In this document: positions 33,786 to 44,179 of the stretch, piece by piece
Numbering within the stretch: position 1 is the first letter of the stretch
Layout of the letters: the number at the start of each line of letters is the position of its first letter
Assembly: GCA_947095535.1 (NCBI GenBank)
Contig: OX352772.1
Location: forward strand, 216,845,346-216,909,345
From: Poecilobothrus nobilitatus
Taxonomy: Eukaryota; Arthropoda; Insecta; Diptera; Dolichopodidae
DNA length: 64,000 bases
Reading direction: 5' to 3'
Position numbers and translations under genes: made by a program
Notes under the pieces: model-generated
Databases searched by the model: none
What the model saw: the letters and a program-made list of their open reading frames with translations, nothing else
What the model was told of the DNA's origin: nothing

Positions 33786-34141
33786 GTAAACATATTTTTT
33801 TTTTCAAATCAATTAAATAAAAAAAACATTGCAATGCCACTTTTTCGTGGCTATAATAACACAAAAACAAAGTAACCGTCCGACTGAAACTAGCCTTTAA
33901 ATTATGTAATATTTATGTATGTAATATTTTATTTCCGATTATAATTTATGACAATACACTTTTTTAAAAATATTAGTAAAAACATTTGTTTATCATATCA
34001 AATACTTGAAATATTTTCAAATAGAACAAAAATGATTTGCATTTGGAAAGAATCCCACTCTCAAAATTTCTTGTACGTTTTTGTCTACTAAATTTACCTT
34101 ATAAATATTCAAGAATGAAAGAGGGTCACCCTCTGCAAAAG

Positions 34142-34255
34142 AGAACATTTGTGTTTGTTTTTTTTTACCTAAGATGCATGTAAAAACCAGGGTCCGATTT
34201 CAACCAAATATCAAACAAACATTCTGTGGAACCGGAATAGGCTATGTCAAGTTTT
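34142..34255 (+). repeat. Dispersed repeat R, copy 1
   Basis: Shares with 35705-35815 and 63495-63605 the order: Gtttgtttt tract, 'gtaaaaaccag..gtccgat', 'aaccaaat', 'aca.tc', 'aggctatgtc'. Similar segments are common near the ends of non-autonomous insect transposons, but the family was not identified. Confidence 0.5.
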
Positions 34256-35704
34256 CGAATCATTAAGCTCTTTTGGCCTAAGAGCCTGTTGAAGCTGTTT
34301 TTTTTTTATCCTTTCTCACTAAACGGTTTGATTTATTTATTATAAAATCTACAGAAGGGTTACTTCTTGGCAAAGGAGTTCTATAAATTCATTTGGCCAT
34401 AATGTATTATCATATTTGGAGTCGTCGGTATACCAAAATAACTTTAGTTTCGGAGTTGTGGCCAATTTTGCAGAACGGTTTTATGGTGTTCCGGCACGGA
34501 GGTCTTATATTTGTTTGTCTTATAATTTTTTTTTATTTTGTTGATTTAACGGTTTAATCAATTTATTTTAAAATTGGCACGAGGGGTTCTCTGAATTAAA
34601 TTAGGTACGATCTATTTACGTATTTTGGCTCAGTGGTCTGTCAAATTTTTTTTTTGCGATTTATGTCGCAAAAGTCCGTGACAAATTTTGATTAAGTTTT
34701 CTTGTTAACCCATTATGGCGCGAAGACGTGTCGAAAATATTAAATTTTTGGTTCTTCTTGACATTGCAAAATACTGTAATAATTTAACTACGATCTCTAT
34801 CAAACCGTTCTGACACAAGAGCATATGGATAACCTTTTGTTTTTGCTTTGTTTGTTGAAAATAACCTGAGGTATTAATTTGAAGAAACGCTGCTGTTTCC
34901 CACACAAAGCACTGTGAGAATTTGTTTAGGATTTGATAACCAGTTGTGATAAAAAATCTTTATGAAACATTTAAGGCCAAGGTTGGCAGCTGAAATAGTG
35001 CGTGCTATTTTGCAAAGAAACTATCTGGATCAATTAACTAGCTGTCATTAGATCGTTCCCATTAGTTAATTTGTTGTGTCATGAGAGCTTATTCAAATGT
35101 TTTATTTCTTATTATTATTTACAAAATGCAATAATTTTAATAATTTGTAACAAAAACTTTTATTTTTGTCATGTTAATAAATTAGTTTTGTCAAAAAGGC
35201 AAAACATTTTTTCAATTCAACAAATTTTTTTGTTGATTCAATAAACTAATTTTTCTTTTGCTAAAATGAACAAAAATAAAAGTATTTGCCCGAGCATCGC
35301 GACTAACCATTTATTATAATAAAAAGTACGACGTCAGGTAAAAGATATAAACATTTTTATGTGGGCAATATAATTTAAATAAAAACTAAATAGCATACAG
35401 GGAGAATTTTATAAAAGAAAAATTAAGTTTTATTTATTTTGTTTTATAAATCTTCAATTTATTTTTTAGATAAATTCAGATTAACAAAATTTAATCTAAT
35501 AATTTAATTATAGCTCAAGTTTTATACGCTTTACTCATTTGTTTTCACTTTCTATCTTTTTATATACATTATATTCTTATATAGATGATTTATATGAATG
35601 AGATTATATTTGGTTTTTTCATTTGTTTAGGAAATTTACGTTTGTATTTGTGCGTTAGCGAACTTGTTCATCTTTCGTAAAAAGCAGATATAAAGCAGAA
35701 AGTG

Positions 35705-35815
35705 TATTTACTTGTTTGTCTTAAACTCCCGTGAAAACTACCGGTCTGATTGCCACCGAATTTTGCAGGAACATCTTTAGCAGTCTGAAAGCATTTGTAG
35801 GCTATGTCGAATTCT
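35705..35815 (+). repeat. Dispersed repeat R, copy 2
   Basis: Second copy: 'tgaaaactaccggtctgattg', then 'ccgaattttgcaggaacatc', then 'gtaggctatgtcg'. Same orientation as copies 1 and 3. Confidence 0.55.
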
Positions 35816-36799
35816 GTTTCATTAAGGCAGTTCGGCATGAAGGCCTTTTAAAGTTTTTTCATTATCATGCCTAAATATTTGGACCGATTGACTTTAAAGT
35901 TTGCTGTTCATTTCTTAGAGTTTAACAAATTTATTTGGTTACAAAAATAATTTTGTCTAGGATTCGTGTCCAATTTTGCAGTACAACTTTATAGTTTTAG
36001 AAAAGTTTGTCAGGATATATATAATATGTTTTTGTTTTCTACATATCTTTAATACCCTTGAGTTTTGTAACCCACCAGCGGTGTAAGATGATCCGCAAAT
36101 ATTGTTACAGAGTATGCTCCACTAGCGGTGGGACACAAACTCAAAATGATATTTTGAAGTATTAGTACATAATAAATTACAAGTAATGTTTTTTAAATTA
36201 AGACTTTTTAAATACAAAAATTTATATCATATCATAAACGGATAAGACATATGCGTACATTAGAAGCGGTTTTGGATTTGAATTCAAAATCAAGATATTC
36301 TCTTTTTCCAGAATATGTGTATTCATACACAGTTTGCCATCATTTATTCATACATATTACATCTATGATCTAATAGTAAAATTAAACATTCGTTTATACG
36401 AAGTGAACAGTCGCGGTAACATAAATTTTGTGTGAAGCTGAGTAGTAAATTATAAATTAAATTTAGGAGGTTCCAAACTTGTCCTGAAGTTTGTTTTGTT
36501 GCAGTAAACCTATGATTAAGGTTTTTAAATGTAAATAACACATCCAAAAATAAAACAAGCCGTTGAATAAACCATCGCCAAGCAAGAACACGCCACGCAC
36601 ATTTTATAAAAACTAATAATTTAAAGTTTGTAATATAAAAAATTAAAAATCTTAAAATTAAAAATAATAAACATTCCAAGCTTAAAAATAATAACACTGA
36701 ACTAAGCTCCCCTGTAAAATATAGCCGATGTGGCGTAATCCGATGGGGGTGGAAACCGCTTCAAGACGTTACAAGATTACGAAGTTGAAAACTCGAGTC

Positions 36800-38048
36800 C
36801 AAAAAATCTTGTTAAGAGCAATAATGAATTTACTACGAATAACAATCTTGAATTCATAAACCTAGACACACATAACCGTTCCAATTGGAATAATCAAAAT
36901 AAGAAATTCATCAATATCAAAGCGGTCGAACATGACCCAAATAAAAACGAATTAAGAATTATCTATGGTAGAAAATATATACAGTAGAATATATATAGTA
37001 GAAAATATATATGGTAGAAACAGATTATCTTTATGGTAGAAAAACAACTATCAGAAATATCAACAATCTATAAAGCCCAATATACTCGTGAAGGACTTTT
37101 ACTTAAAGTGCCGAACAGAAAAATTGCTGAAGTGTATATCAAAAAATACAGACTACAAGTAGACTACAATATGAATCTGAATTGTTCGCAAGGGTCAGTA
37201 TTCTGCAGATAACTAAACGATATAGTCGATGAAGAAATTTTAGCCGGTTTAATTCACAGTTTAAAAAAGAAAAATGAATCGATGCTTAAAAGCTTCGAGT
37301 TCAAAAAAAGAAACGCTAATAACAATTGATAAAGCAAGGAGGAATATTTAGATGCAATCTTAGTAACATTTGACACCACAGAACCGCCAAAGGAAGTCTT
37401 TATTAGATTCCTAAAAGCCGAGGCGCGCAAATTCTACCCTCTTTCAATTAGGTGCACGAATTGCCAGCCGCTAAATCAAGGGGATAAATTTTGCTGAAGC
37501 ACTCCGAGATGCAACAAATGTTCTTCTGAACAAAACTCAGAAGAAACAGCTACACACATCGAAACATGCACCCGAAAGCAATGTATTAACTGTAATGGCG
37601 AAAATTTAGGTATTATCACAGGCCGAACGACCCCTACTTATTTAAAAAAAAAACAATTATGACAATCAGAACCGATGACAAAATAAACCGAAGGGATGCA
37701 GGAAATCTCTACGTGGAAAAAAATAGGCTGAACCATTATGGACCAGTCCCCGAAAGGCAGATAATTTCATATGCAGATATGATAGCAAAAACGATGAAAA
37801 GAAAAATCTTAAATTGAGCAATCCACCTTAAAACATACCAACTACAGACATAATTAAAAAATTGTCGAACAAGCATTTGCCACAGCCGTCACAAACGATA
37901 TAAAAATACGAACCGTAATCAACACCAACAAACAAAACCCACAAAATAGACAACAAACAATAGCGGCCACCCCAGGCCCATCCAAATAAACAACCAAACC
38001 AACAATAGCAAGAGCAAACAATAACATTAGTAAACAAACTAAACAAAA
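36800..38048 (+). pseudogene. ORF1 (gag-like) of the I-like element, 5' part
   Basis: Frame fragments include VEKQLSEISTIYKAQYTREG, LLLKVPNRKIAEVYIKKYRL, then PPKEVFIRFLKAEARKFYP, followed by Cys clusters TNCQPLNQGDKFC, RCNKCSSEQN, ETCTRKQCINCNGE (about 37455-37610). The Cys/His spacing is that of degenerate CCHC knuckles, as in I-factor ORF1, where they bind RNA. Several stops. A Gln/Asn/Thr-rich tail runs to 38048, where the insertion begins. The tail resumes at 39165-39358 (SLIPADTKMEVDLES). Confidence 0.65.
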
Positions 38049-39159
38049 ACAAGTAAATGTAATAGTAAGTCGACGCAACCGACTTATTAATACCCTACAC
38101 CTGAATAATTCGAATTAAATTAAAAATCCATGTTTTTTTGGCAGCTGCTTGAGCTTCTTCCCTTTTCTGTCTTATTCAACTCGAATTTCAGCAACGTAAA
38201 AGAGGCATCCTCTTGGGATATGCTTGACACCTTTGTAAAAAATTTTAAGTTTCTATCTTTATTAATTTCAAAGATTGTTAGTCCTTGGGAGGTGTGTGTC
38301 AGGTACCCGAATTGCCACTCCAATTCATCGAATCCATCTCAGGAACATAAAGAAAACATGCCAGAACACCATTGTCCTAAATTTAAAGGTTCTACTTTTG
38401 TTGGTTTTGGAGATATGCTCGTTGCTCTTGTGCTCGTCCGAAAGTATTCAAAATACGAACCCATGGTTCAAATTCTTTCAAATGTCAGTTTCCAATTTTA
38501 CAGAAAAGGAAACATAACAGAACACCTTTGTAGTAAAAATAAAAGTTCTATCTTTGTTGATTTTGGATATAATCTCGTTTGCTTTGGGGCTCGTTCGGAA
38601 GCTTCCAAAATCCGAACCTATGGACCAAATCCTCTCAAATTTTAGAAACTTAAATAAAACATGAAAGAACAGCACTCTATCAAATTTGAAGGTTATATCT
38701 TTATTGGTTTTGGAGATAATCTCATTTGCTCTGGTGCTCGTTCGGAAGCTTCCAAAATCCAAACCCATGGACCAACTCCTCTTAAATTTTAGAGACATAA
38801 ATCGAATGGGAAGGAACATCATTGTACAAAATTTAAAGGTTCTATTTTTCTTGGTTTTGGAGATAATCTCGTTTGCTCCGGAATCATTCGGAAGCTTCCA
38901 GAATCCGAACCCATGGACCGATTTTGTCCAAATTCGAACTTAGCCTTCCTTTCGTGATTAGTAACCTACCATATAAATTCAAGATAGCTTCATTAGTTTT
39001 TGAGTTATCGTGCGAACGGACGGACGGACATCGTTAAATCCACTCAGGAGGTGATCCTGATTCAGAATATATATACATATCCATATCTAACTCGCTTCCT
39101 TTTGGTGGTTACAAACATCATACCAAAGTTAATATACTTTAGGTGTAGGGTATAAAAAG
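38049..39159 (-). mobile_element. DINE-1/mini-me-like element, copy 1, in ORF1 of the I-like element
   Basis: 13-bp subterminal inverted repeats: ATACCCTACACCT at 38090-38102 and AGGTGTAGGGTAT at 39141-39153, perfect. A perfect hairpin lies just outside the left repeat: TAAGTCG 38066-38072, 7-nt loop, CGACTTA 38080-38086. Towards the right end a (GGAC)n tract 39017-39030, a 35-bp core with GGTGATCCTGATTCAG, and a (TA)n tract from 39067. The centre holds four tandem units of about 147-156 bp (unit starts 38401, 38557, 38704, 38851 at TTGGTTTTGG). (TA)n and (GTCY)n around a short conserved core are the published hallmarks of dipteran mini-me; subterminal repeats, a hairpin and central repeats are those of DINE-1 Helentrons. 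No coding capacity. Orientation is given with the hairpin at the 3' end. Confidence 0.7.
38401..38965. repeat. Central tandem repeats of the DINE-1-like element (four units)
   Basis: Unit starts at 38401, 38557, 38704 and 38851; spacings 156, 147 and 147 bp. Each unit reads TTGGTTTTGGAGATAATCTC, then 'gctcgttcggaagcttccaaaatccgaa' (shortened here), a 'catggacca' block, 'aaatttt(c)aga', 'gaacac(c)att', and 'aaatttaaaggttctat'. Units diverge by roughly 15-25 % by eye. Confidence 0.8.
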
Positions 39160-39540
39160 CAAACAAAAAAAGAAAGTAAAGTAAGCTTGATTCCCGCAGA
39201 TACTAAAATGGAAGTAGACTTAGAATCGCCAACAACAAATGCGCCCCAAATAAAGCAAAATCAAGCGAACAAAGCAACAACAGATATAGCGCGCCCAACA
39301 AATACACAAATTACAATAAATCAAAAATATAAAAAAACTCAAAGGTACAGGATATGAACTTATACAAACTTAGAAAGTTCGAACTAGATGCCAATAAAGC
39401 GGAAAGTGAGGACAAATGTGAAGATGAACACATAAACGTGACTCCGTAATTATAAACAAAAAGCAATCATAATGAACATGGCAAATAAAAAGTCACGTAA
39501 AAAGACAAACAACAGAAATAAATAGAACTGCTCCAGGAGT

Positions 39541-40320
39541 ATACTTCAGTGGAACATTCAGGGCCTCAGGACAAATAAACCACAGCTGGAACTTCTAATC
39601 AAAAAGTACAACCCCCTAGTAATAGCTCTAGAAGATACCAATATTAGGGCAAACTCAATCCTGCCGGACAACAATTACTACCACCAAGTACTCTCGCTAT
39701 CATCGCAGAAAATAGGAGTAGTGGGTCTATTAGTGAGCAAGAGCTTACATCATACGGTAATAAACATCAACATCAATTTGTATGTGGTATGTGGGATTAT
39801 TACTAAACTTCTCGGGATTAGACAAGATGTGACTATATAAACTGTTACCTAGAGCATCCAACAAACACTAGCAGTAGAGATTTAGACAATTTCCTGGTTC
39901 AAATACAGGCTTCATGGATATTCCTTTGGGGACTTCAACGCTAGAAGTGACCAACGCTAGAAGTAGAGGAAAAGTAGTTGAAAAGTGGATAATAGATAAA
40001 ATTGAAGTAACAATACTAAACAACTACTCTCAAACCTACGTCAGCCCGACAGGGAGCACAACATGCCCTAATTTGTCTCTACCACACGTCTCCATAGCAT
40101 ATAGGCTGCACTGGGAAACAGCTAACAACCACAAAGAATATGATCGCCTTCCGATAGTAATCAGCACTTCCCACCAATGGACGAATGACACAAATCCTAA
40201 AACATCCACTTTTTACATAGAGGCAAAGGCAATCTGGTACCTCTTTAGGTACACTAGAAAATATACTATTCAATACGGCGGAATCCGACAACCAAAACCA
40301 AGAAGCGGCAATAATAACTA
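39541..40320 (+). pseudogene. APE endonuclease of the I-like element
   Basis: Begins ILQWNIQGLRTNKPQLELL (39541-39600), the usual I/Jockey EN start with catalytic Asn, then VIALEDTNIR where a Glu-Thr is expected. 39914-40321 holds the C-terminal half: wording equivalent to the GDFNARS block in a shifted frame near 39930-39955, then an IDKIEVTILNNYSQTYVSPT stretch and the end PIVIST, the counterpart of the SDHxPI block, in which SDH has become YDR. Frameshifts between the halves. Not active. Confidence 0.65.
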
Positions 40321-40696
40321 GAGCCATAAGAACTGCAGCAAGCACACTCATACCAAGGGCACAAGGGTGCAAATCCAAGAGAACGCCCATCTGGTTTAGA
40401 ACAGAAGTAAAACAGAGAATAAAAGTAAAAGACAAAAACTAGGTACAGTTCCAACAGAGCGAAAGCACAGAGGTATTGGTAGCATTACAAAAACCAAACA
40501 CCGAACTAAGGACAACAATAAGAGTCGCAAGGAAAGAAAAATGGCTGGAATTTGTCAATGAAATAGCAAAGATATAGCAGAAAGTTAGAAAAGAGTGAGA
40601 ATAATAATGGGTAAGAAAAGACCTGCAAGGAACCTGATAATAGATCAAAACGGCTAGGGAGCGGCTATAAGAGATCTCAAAGCTAACACCGAATAC

Positions 40697-41640
40697 TTGG
40701 CCGGAGGATACTGCGTAAGGCAGAATTTGCACAGGTGGAATATAGATGGTAATACCCAGCTAGAAAACGACACCTATACACGTAGAACAAACGAAATAAT
40801 GGACAAGGCTTTCACGGTTCGAGAAATAAGAAGCATGCAAAAACGATTTAAAGAGATCACTTCCGGCTTAGACAAAATAACATATGGAATGCTGAAAAAC
40901 CTAGGGGAAACAGCCTACAGGAGATTGGCATAACTTTTCAGCAAAATAGCAGCGACCGGAGTCTATTCGCAGGCCTGGAAAATTTTGTTGCTAATTCCAC
41001 TACCAAAGAGCAACAGAAACCCTAACAAATTCGAAAGCTACTGCTTCATATCGCTCCAACCAACACAGTCTAAGCTATTAGAAAAAATAATAGCCAATCA
41101 ACTTATCGACTAATGGATAAGGAAAAAAAAAATGCCTGAAAACATGCATGGCCTCCGTAGCATGAGACGCACAGTATCTATCCTTCACGAAGTAAGTAAC
41201 AACGCAAAGATCACCTTGGAGAGGAAAAGTCACGGGGACATTGTATAATGTGATCTGGAGAAAGCGTTTGATAAATCCAATTGCCGACTCTAATTAAAGC
41301 TTTGTTCAAGTGGCATGCCGGTAAAATGTAGTTAAGTCATTCCTGTAAAACTGTCAAATAATGATAAAAATTAACGAGGACTCTTCAAGCACAAAGACCA
41401 TTAACATTGGCGTACCTCAGGGCACACCACTCTTGGTACAATTGTTCAAAGTGTACATCATCGATCTATGTGTGGAATTAAAAAACATCCCAACCCTTCA
41501 CTACTATGTATATGCGAACAATATAGTTCTGTTAACAACCCCAAACTTGAGACATGGAAAGGTAGAAACGAGGGCTAGAAAAAATAGTAAATGGGACTCA
41601 ATTAAACGGTGGAAAACTTGCTAATGTTAAAACAGAGATG
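40697..41640 (+). pseudogene. Reverse transcriptase of the I-like element, catalytic YADD changed to YANN
   Basis: 40697-40933 covers the RT entry (ITSGLDKITYGMLKNLGETA, as in 'GxDxIxYxMLKxL'). It continues WKILLLIPLPKSNRNPN, YCFISLQPTQSKLLEKIIANQL, MPENMHGLRSMRRT, then CDLEKAFDKSN (first catalytic Asp), all with stops. 41361-41624: NIGVPQGTPLLVQLFKVYI and HYYVYANNIVLLTT, where both Asp of the expected YADD (41511-41522) are Asn codons. The frame is lost afterwards. Confidence 0.75.
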
Positions 41641-41761
41641 CTCCACGTGTGCCAAAAACGCGCGTTCAATCGAGGTAGTGACCAAACGACCAAATCAAGC
41701 GACCAAACAATCACGATGATGACGATGATAATGAATATAAAGGTTTGCACTAACATCTAAA

Positions 41762-42423
41762 CTATCATACACTCGTCCATAAAGTCAAAAGCAGTATGTA
41801 TAGAGCCAACAATTTAATGAAATACATATTTTGGAGGAACATCGGTCCGCCAGTTCACATTGCAGTCAAAAAAGGCAGGACGATTCGTACATATCACACG
41901 TTCCACAATGGGAAAACTGGGATAAAGACGGAAGATTGTAGCATCTAATCGCAGAACTCAAAGCTATTTCAGAAGCGACCAAATAAAGTAAAAAACCTAA
42001 AAAGAAAAATCCATCAGTGGAATGCCTACTATTTACAAACAGTTGAAGCGCAGTAAAAGGCGATCCAAAATCCAAGTAACAAAGAAATAATAGCTAAAAG
42101 GATAAAACTCAATATATACCAAGCCCAAGGTGACATAAAACTAATGTGGATTTCTGGTCACTAAGGAATACAGGGGAATGAGACGGCGGATAAAGCAGCT
42201 AAGCAAGCAACAACTAACCCCCATATTTGCGAGAAAACACCATCGTTATCTACAGTACTAAGTCAGGCGAATAAATATTCATGTAACATCATGCAAAAAA
42301 AACTGGGATAGATGCACATCAGTCACGAAATTTTACAATGGCGTAAACAAAACAAAAGGTCCGGTGAAAGTAGAATTCCGGAAAATAGGCATCAAGTACA
42401 GCAGGGTGAAACTGGGTTGGACG
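41762..42423 (+). pseudogene. RT thumb and RNase H of the I-like element, block A
   Basis: Starts IHKVKSSMYRANNLMKYIF-like, then NIGPPVHIAV. The RNase H end is clear near 42130-42215: IKLMWISGH and IQGNETADKAAKQATTNP, the GHxGIxGNExAD block. Cut at 42423 by the LTR element and resumed at 48528. Matches 53264-54100, but about 200 bp present in block B (53390-53585) are deleted here. Confidence 0.75.
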
Positions 42424-42823
42424 AAATATGTGACTGGTTCACAATTTAAATAAAAAAAAAAAAATGCAACTTTAATTTAATATTACTTTTTTATTTGATT
42501 GAGTTATTAATTCCTGCTGATTTTTACAATTTTGGTTCCTTATATATTATTTATTTGTTGAATCAGCACCGGTAAGTTACACATTTTTAATTAAAAGGTG
42601 CTGATTCTATGTCTACAATAATTGTGAGAAATAATTTGATACTTTATAATTCAATTGATTTTAACATGATGGAACAAGTTACCTTTAATTTAACTTATTA
42701 ATTTACAAGTATGATCAGGTTAGCAAAAATAATATAAGGTAAAATAATGTATTAATGGTTAATAAGTTAACTTATAATAATATGTTAGTTGTTGTTGTAG
42801 TGTCCGGTATAGGATACATAACT
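42424..42823 (-). repeat. 3' LTR of the gypsy element
   Basis: Left LTR in window coordinates. Preceded in element sense by the purine tract at 42824-42835. Contains a short inverted repeat AATCAGCACC..GGTGCTGATT (about 42561-42608), which may form a hairpin, plus a run of 13 A. Confidence 0.9.
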
Positions 42824-42889
42824 CCTCCCCCCTAAGATAGATGTTACGGCCAGATGAATCGAGTTGTCGGTTCGATGGATGGAACAGCT

Positions 42890-43465
42890 AAAATGTTGGC
42901 TTGATTTTCATTTATAATTCCTGGTTGTTTGAAATTGACTGGTATTATAGGATTGGTGTAGTATTTTTTCTTGCGATACAGGATGTAGAATATTAAATGA
43001 AATGTAATTGTGATTATGAATAATATAGTAACGACAGTTAGTGAAAGTGAAGTATAAATTAGAAATTAGAGGAATCTGGATGTTAAAAATTATATTTGTA
43101 TTGTTATAATAAGCTTGTAGTTCCAACATCTCATAGAGGTTTTCATCAGATTTTAAACTTAAATTTTGATTTTGGAAAATATTATGGATTTCCTGAATTT
43201 CATTTTGGTTTAGAATTTGTTTTGATATTATATTCAATTTTGCAAGGATAACGGCTTCTGCGATATTATTTAAATGATCTTGTAATAGATCGATATTGTA
43301 ATTAATTTGTTGTAATAATTGGAGATATTTGAACTTTGAATTTTCAGACCTTATTGAATTTCTAAGTTGATCTTGAATATCGTTCAAATGGTGGGTTATT
43401 GAGGTTTGTTGTTCGTTAATGTGGTTTGTGATATTTTCAAACCGTTTGATCATATTATTATTCAA
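42890..43465 (-). pseudogene. env C-terminal part
   Basis: 43465-43050 encodes a long helical, Asn/Gln/His-rich stretch (NHINEQQTSITHHLNDIQDQ; then LLQQINYNIDLLQDHL) and LYEMLELQAYYNNTNIIFNI, as in the membrane-subunit stalk of baculovirus-F-like env. The transmembrane helix and basic tail (SLSLTVVTILFIITITFHLI, then RKKK) lie in another frame at about 43045-42905, ending near 42840 just before the purine tract, so one frameshift has occurred. The N-terminal part, with any signal peptide and cleavage site, is absent. Confidence 0.7.
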
Positions 43466-43479
43466 AAGGTTTTGTAGGG

Positions 43480-43860
43480 ATTTCAGTTTTTTCGAATTTT
43501 AATTTGACTGGATGTCTGTCATATTTAAATCTGTTACAGATTTCACAATTATTTATTGTTTTTTGTATTTTATTTTTTAGAAACGGAAAGTAATATTTCC
43601 TTTTTAAGTGGTTCAATGTTTCGTTTATGCCTCTGTGATTGTTCTTAATATGATAATCTCTTATTAATTTGTCTTGTTCGTCATTTTCCTTTATGTCCGT
43701 TAAAAATTCAGTGCATCTAACTAGTTTAAAGATTTTACTATTAGAAAAATATTTGGAATATACATTTTGTATTATTTTAAATGTTTCATCGTCTGTGTGA
43801 ATTGCCGAAGTTTGTTTGGAACTAAGTATACTTAAAGGATTTCAGTGACATTTTCTTCGT
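43480..43860 (-). pseudogene. Integrase zinc-binding domain only
   Basis: Minus strand about 43830-43500: IIQNVYSKYFSN, DYHIKNNHRGINETLNHLKR, YYFPFLKNKIQKTINNCEIC, KYDRHP and the linker end TEIPTKPFE. These are the HHCC domain and the start of the PTKPFE linker of errantivirus integrases. The DDE core and C-terminal domain do not follow: within about 20 bases the sequence becomes env. Confidence 0.8.
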
Positions 43861-44179
43861 TAAATGCAGGACTACGAATTGTTCTAAGATATTTATTTCT
43901 AAAAACGGATTCTAATGAGAATGGAGGTCTTGTATCAGTTTTTATTAAGATTACTTGAAGGTTAAATTCATTTAACGGTCGTTCAGAGATATGTATTACA
44001 TCGTCAAGGTTTTCAACAGCAGAATGAATAGTAGAGGATGAATCAGAATGTGGATTAGAGTTAGACTGAGTGTTGGGGTTAGTATTATAGATTGTAGAAA
44101 CAATGTTGGAATTAAAAGATCTTATTGAATTTGTTTCGTTAATATTAATGTCGATGCTGGGAATTTTGGTTGGAATTTC

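Larger units (their letters stand above)
33786..36711. other. AT-rich region downstream of RhoGAP exons with dispersed repeat copies
   Basis: No further exon could be supported. Two copies of a dispersed repeat occur at about 34142-34255 and 35705-35815 (shared wording 'aaaaactaccggtctgattg', then 'ccgaattttgca(g/a)gaacat' and 'ataggctatgtc'), with a third at 63495-63605. 34380-34700 and 35870-36020 also look like old transposon DNA ('cggttt', 'ttttgcagaacggtttta'). An open minus stretch 36697-36344 is hydrophobic but has no family resemblance. Confidence 0.45.

Noticed and set aside
33786..33875. Read-through end of the RhoGAP protein after 33785
   Set aside because: The sequence is AT-driven and directly follows a strong donor, so intron retention is more likely than the true end; noted only as an alternative.
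36344..36697. 117-codon minus-strand open frame with hydrophobic residues (receptor-like at first look)
   Set aside because: No helix pattern or motif of insect chemoreceptors; Leu/Phe richness follows from A/T-rich DNA; just before the I-like element start.
37828..38078. Two overlapping minus-strand frames rich in Phe, Val, Cys, Gly (membrane-protein look)
   Set aside because: Shadows of the Asn/Thr/Pro/Lys-rich ORF1 tail of the I-like element on the other strand.
38130..38943. Several open frames on both strands with repeated PxxxxxGSFRTS-like wording
   Set aside because: They are translations of the 147-bp central repeats of a non-coding element; the same occurs at 49.6 and 55.3 kb.
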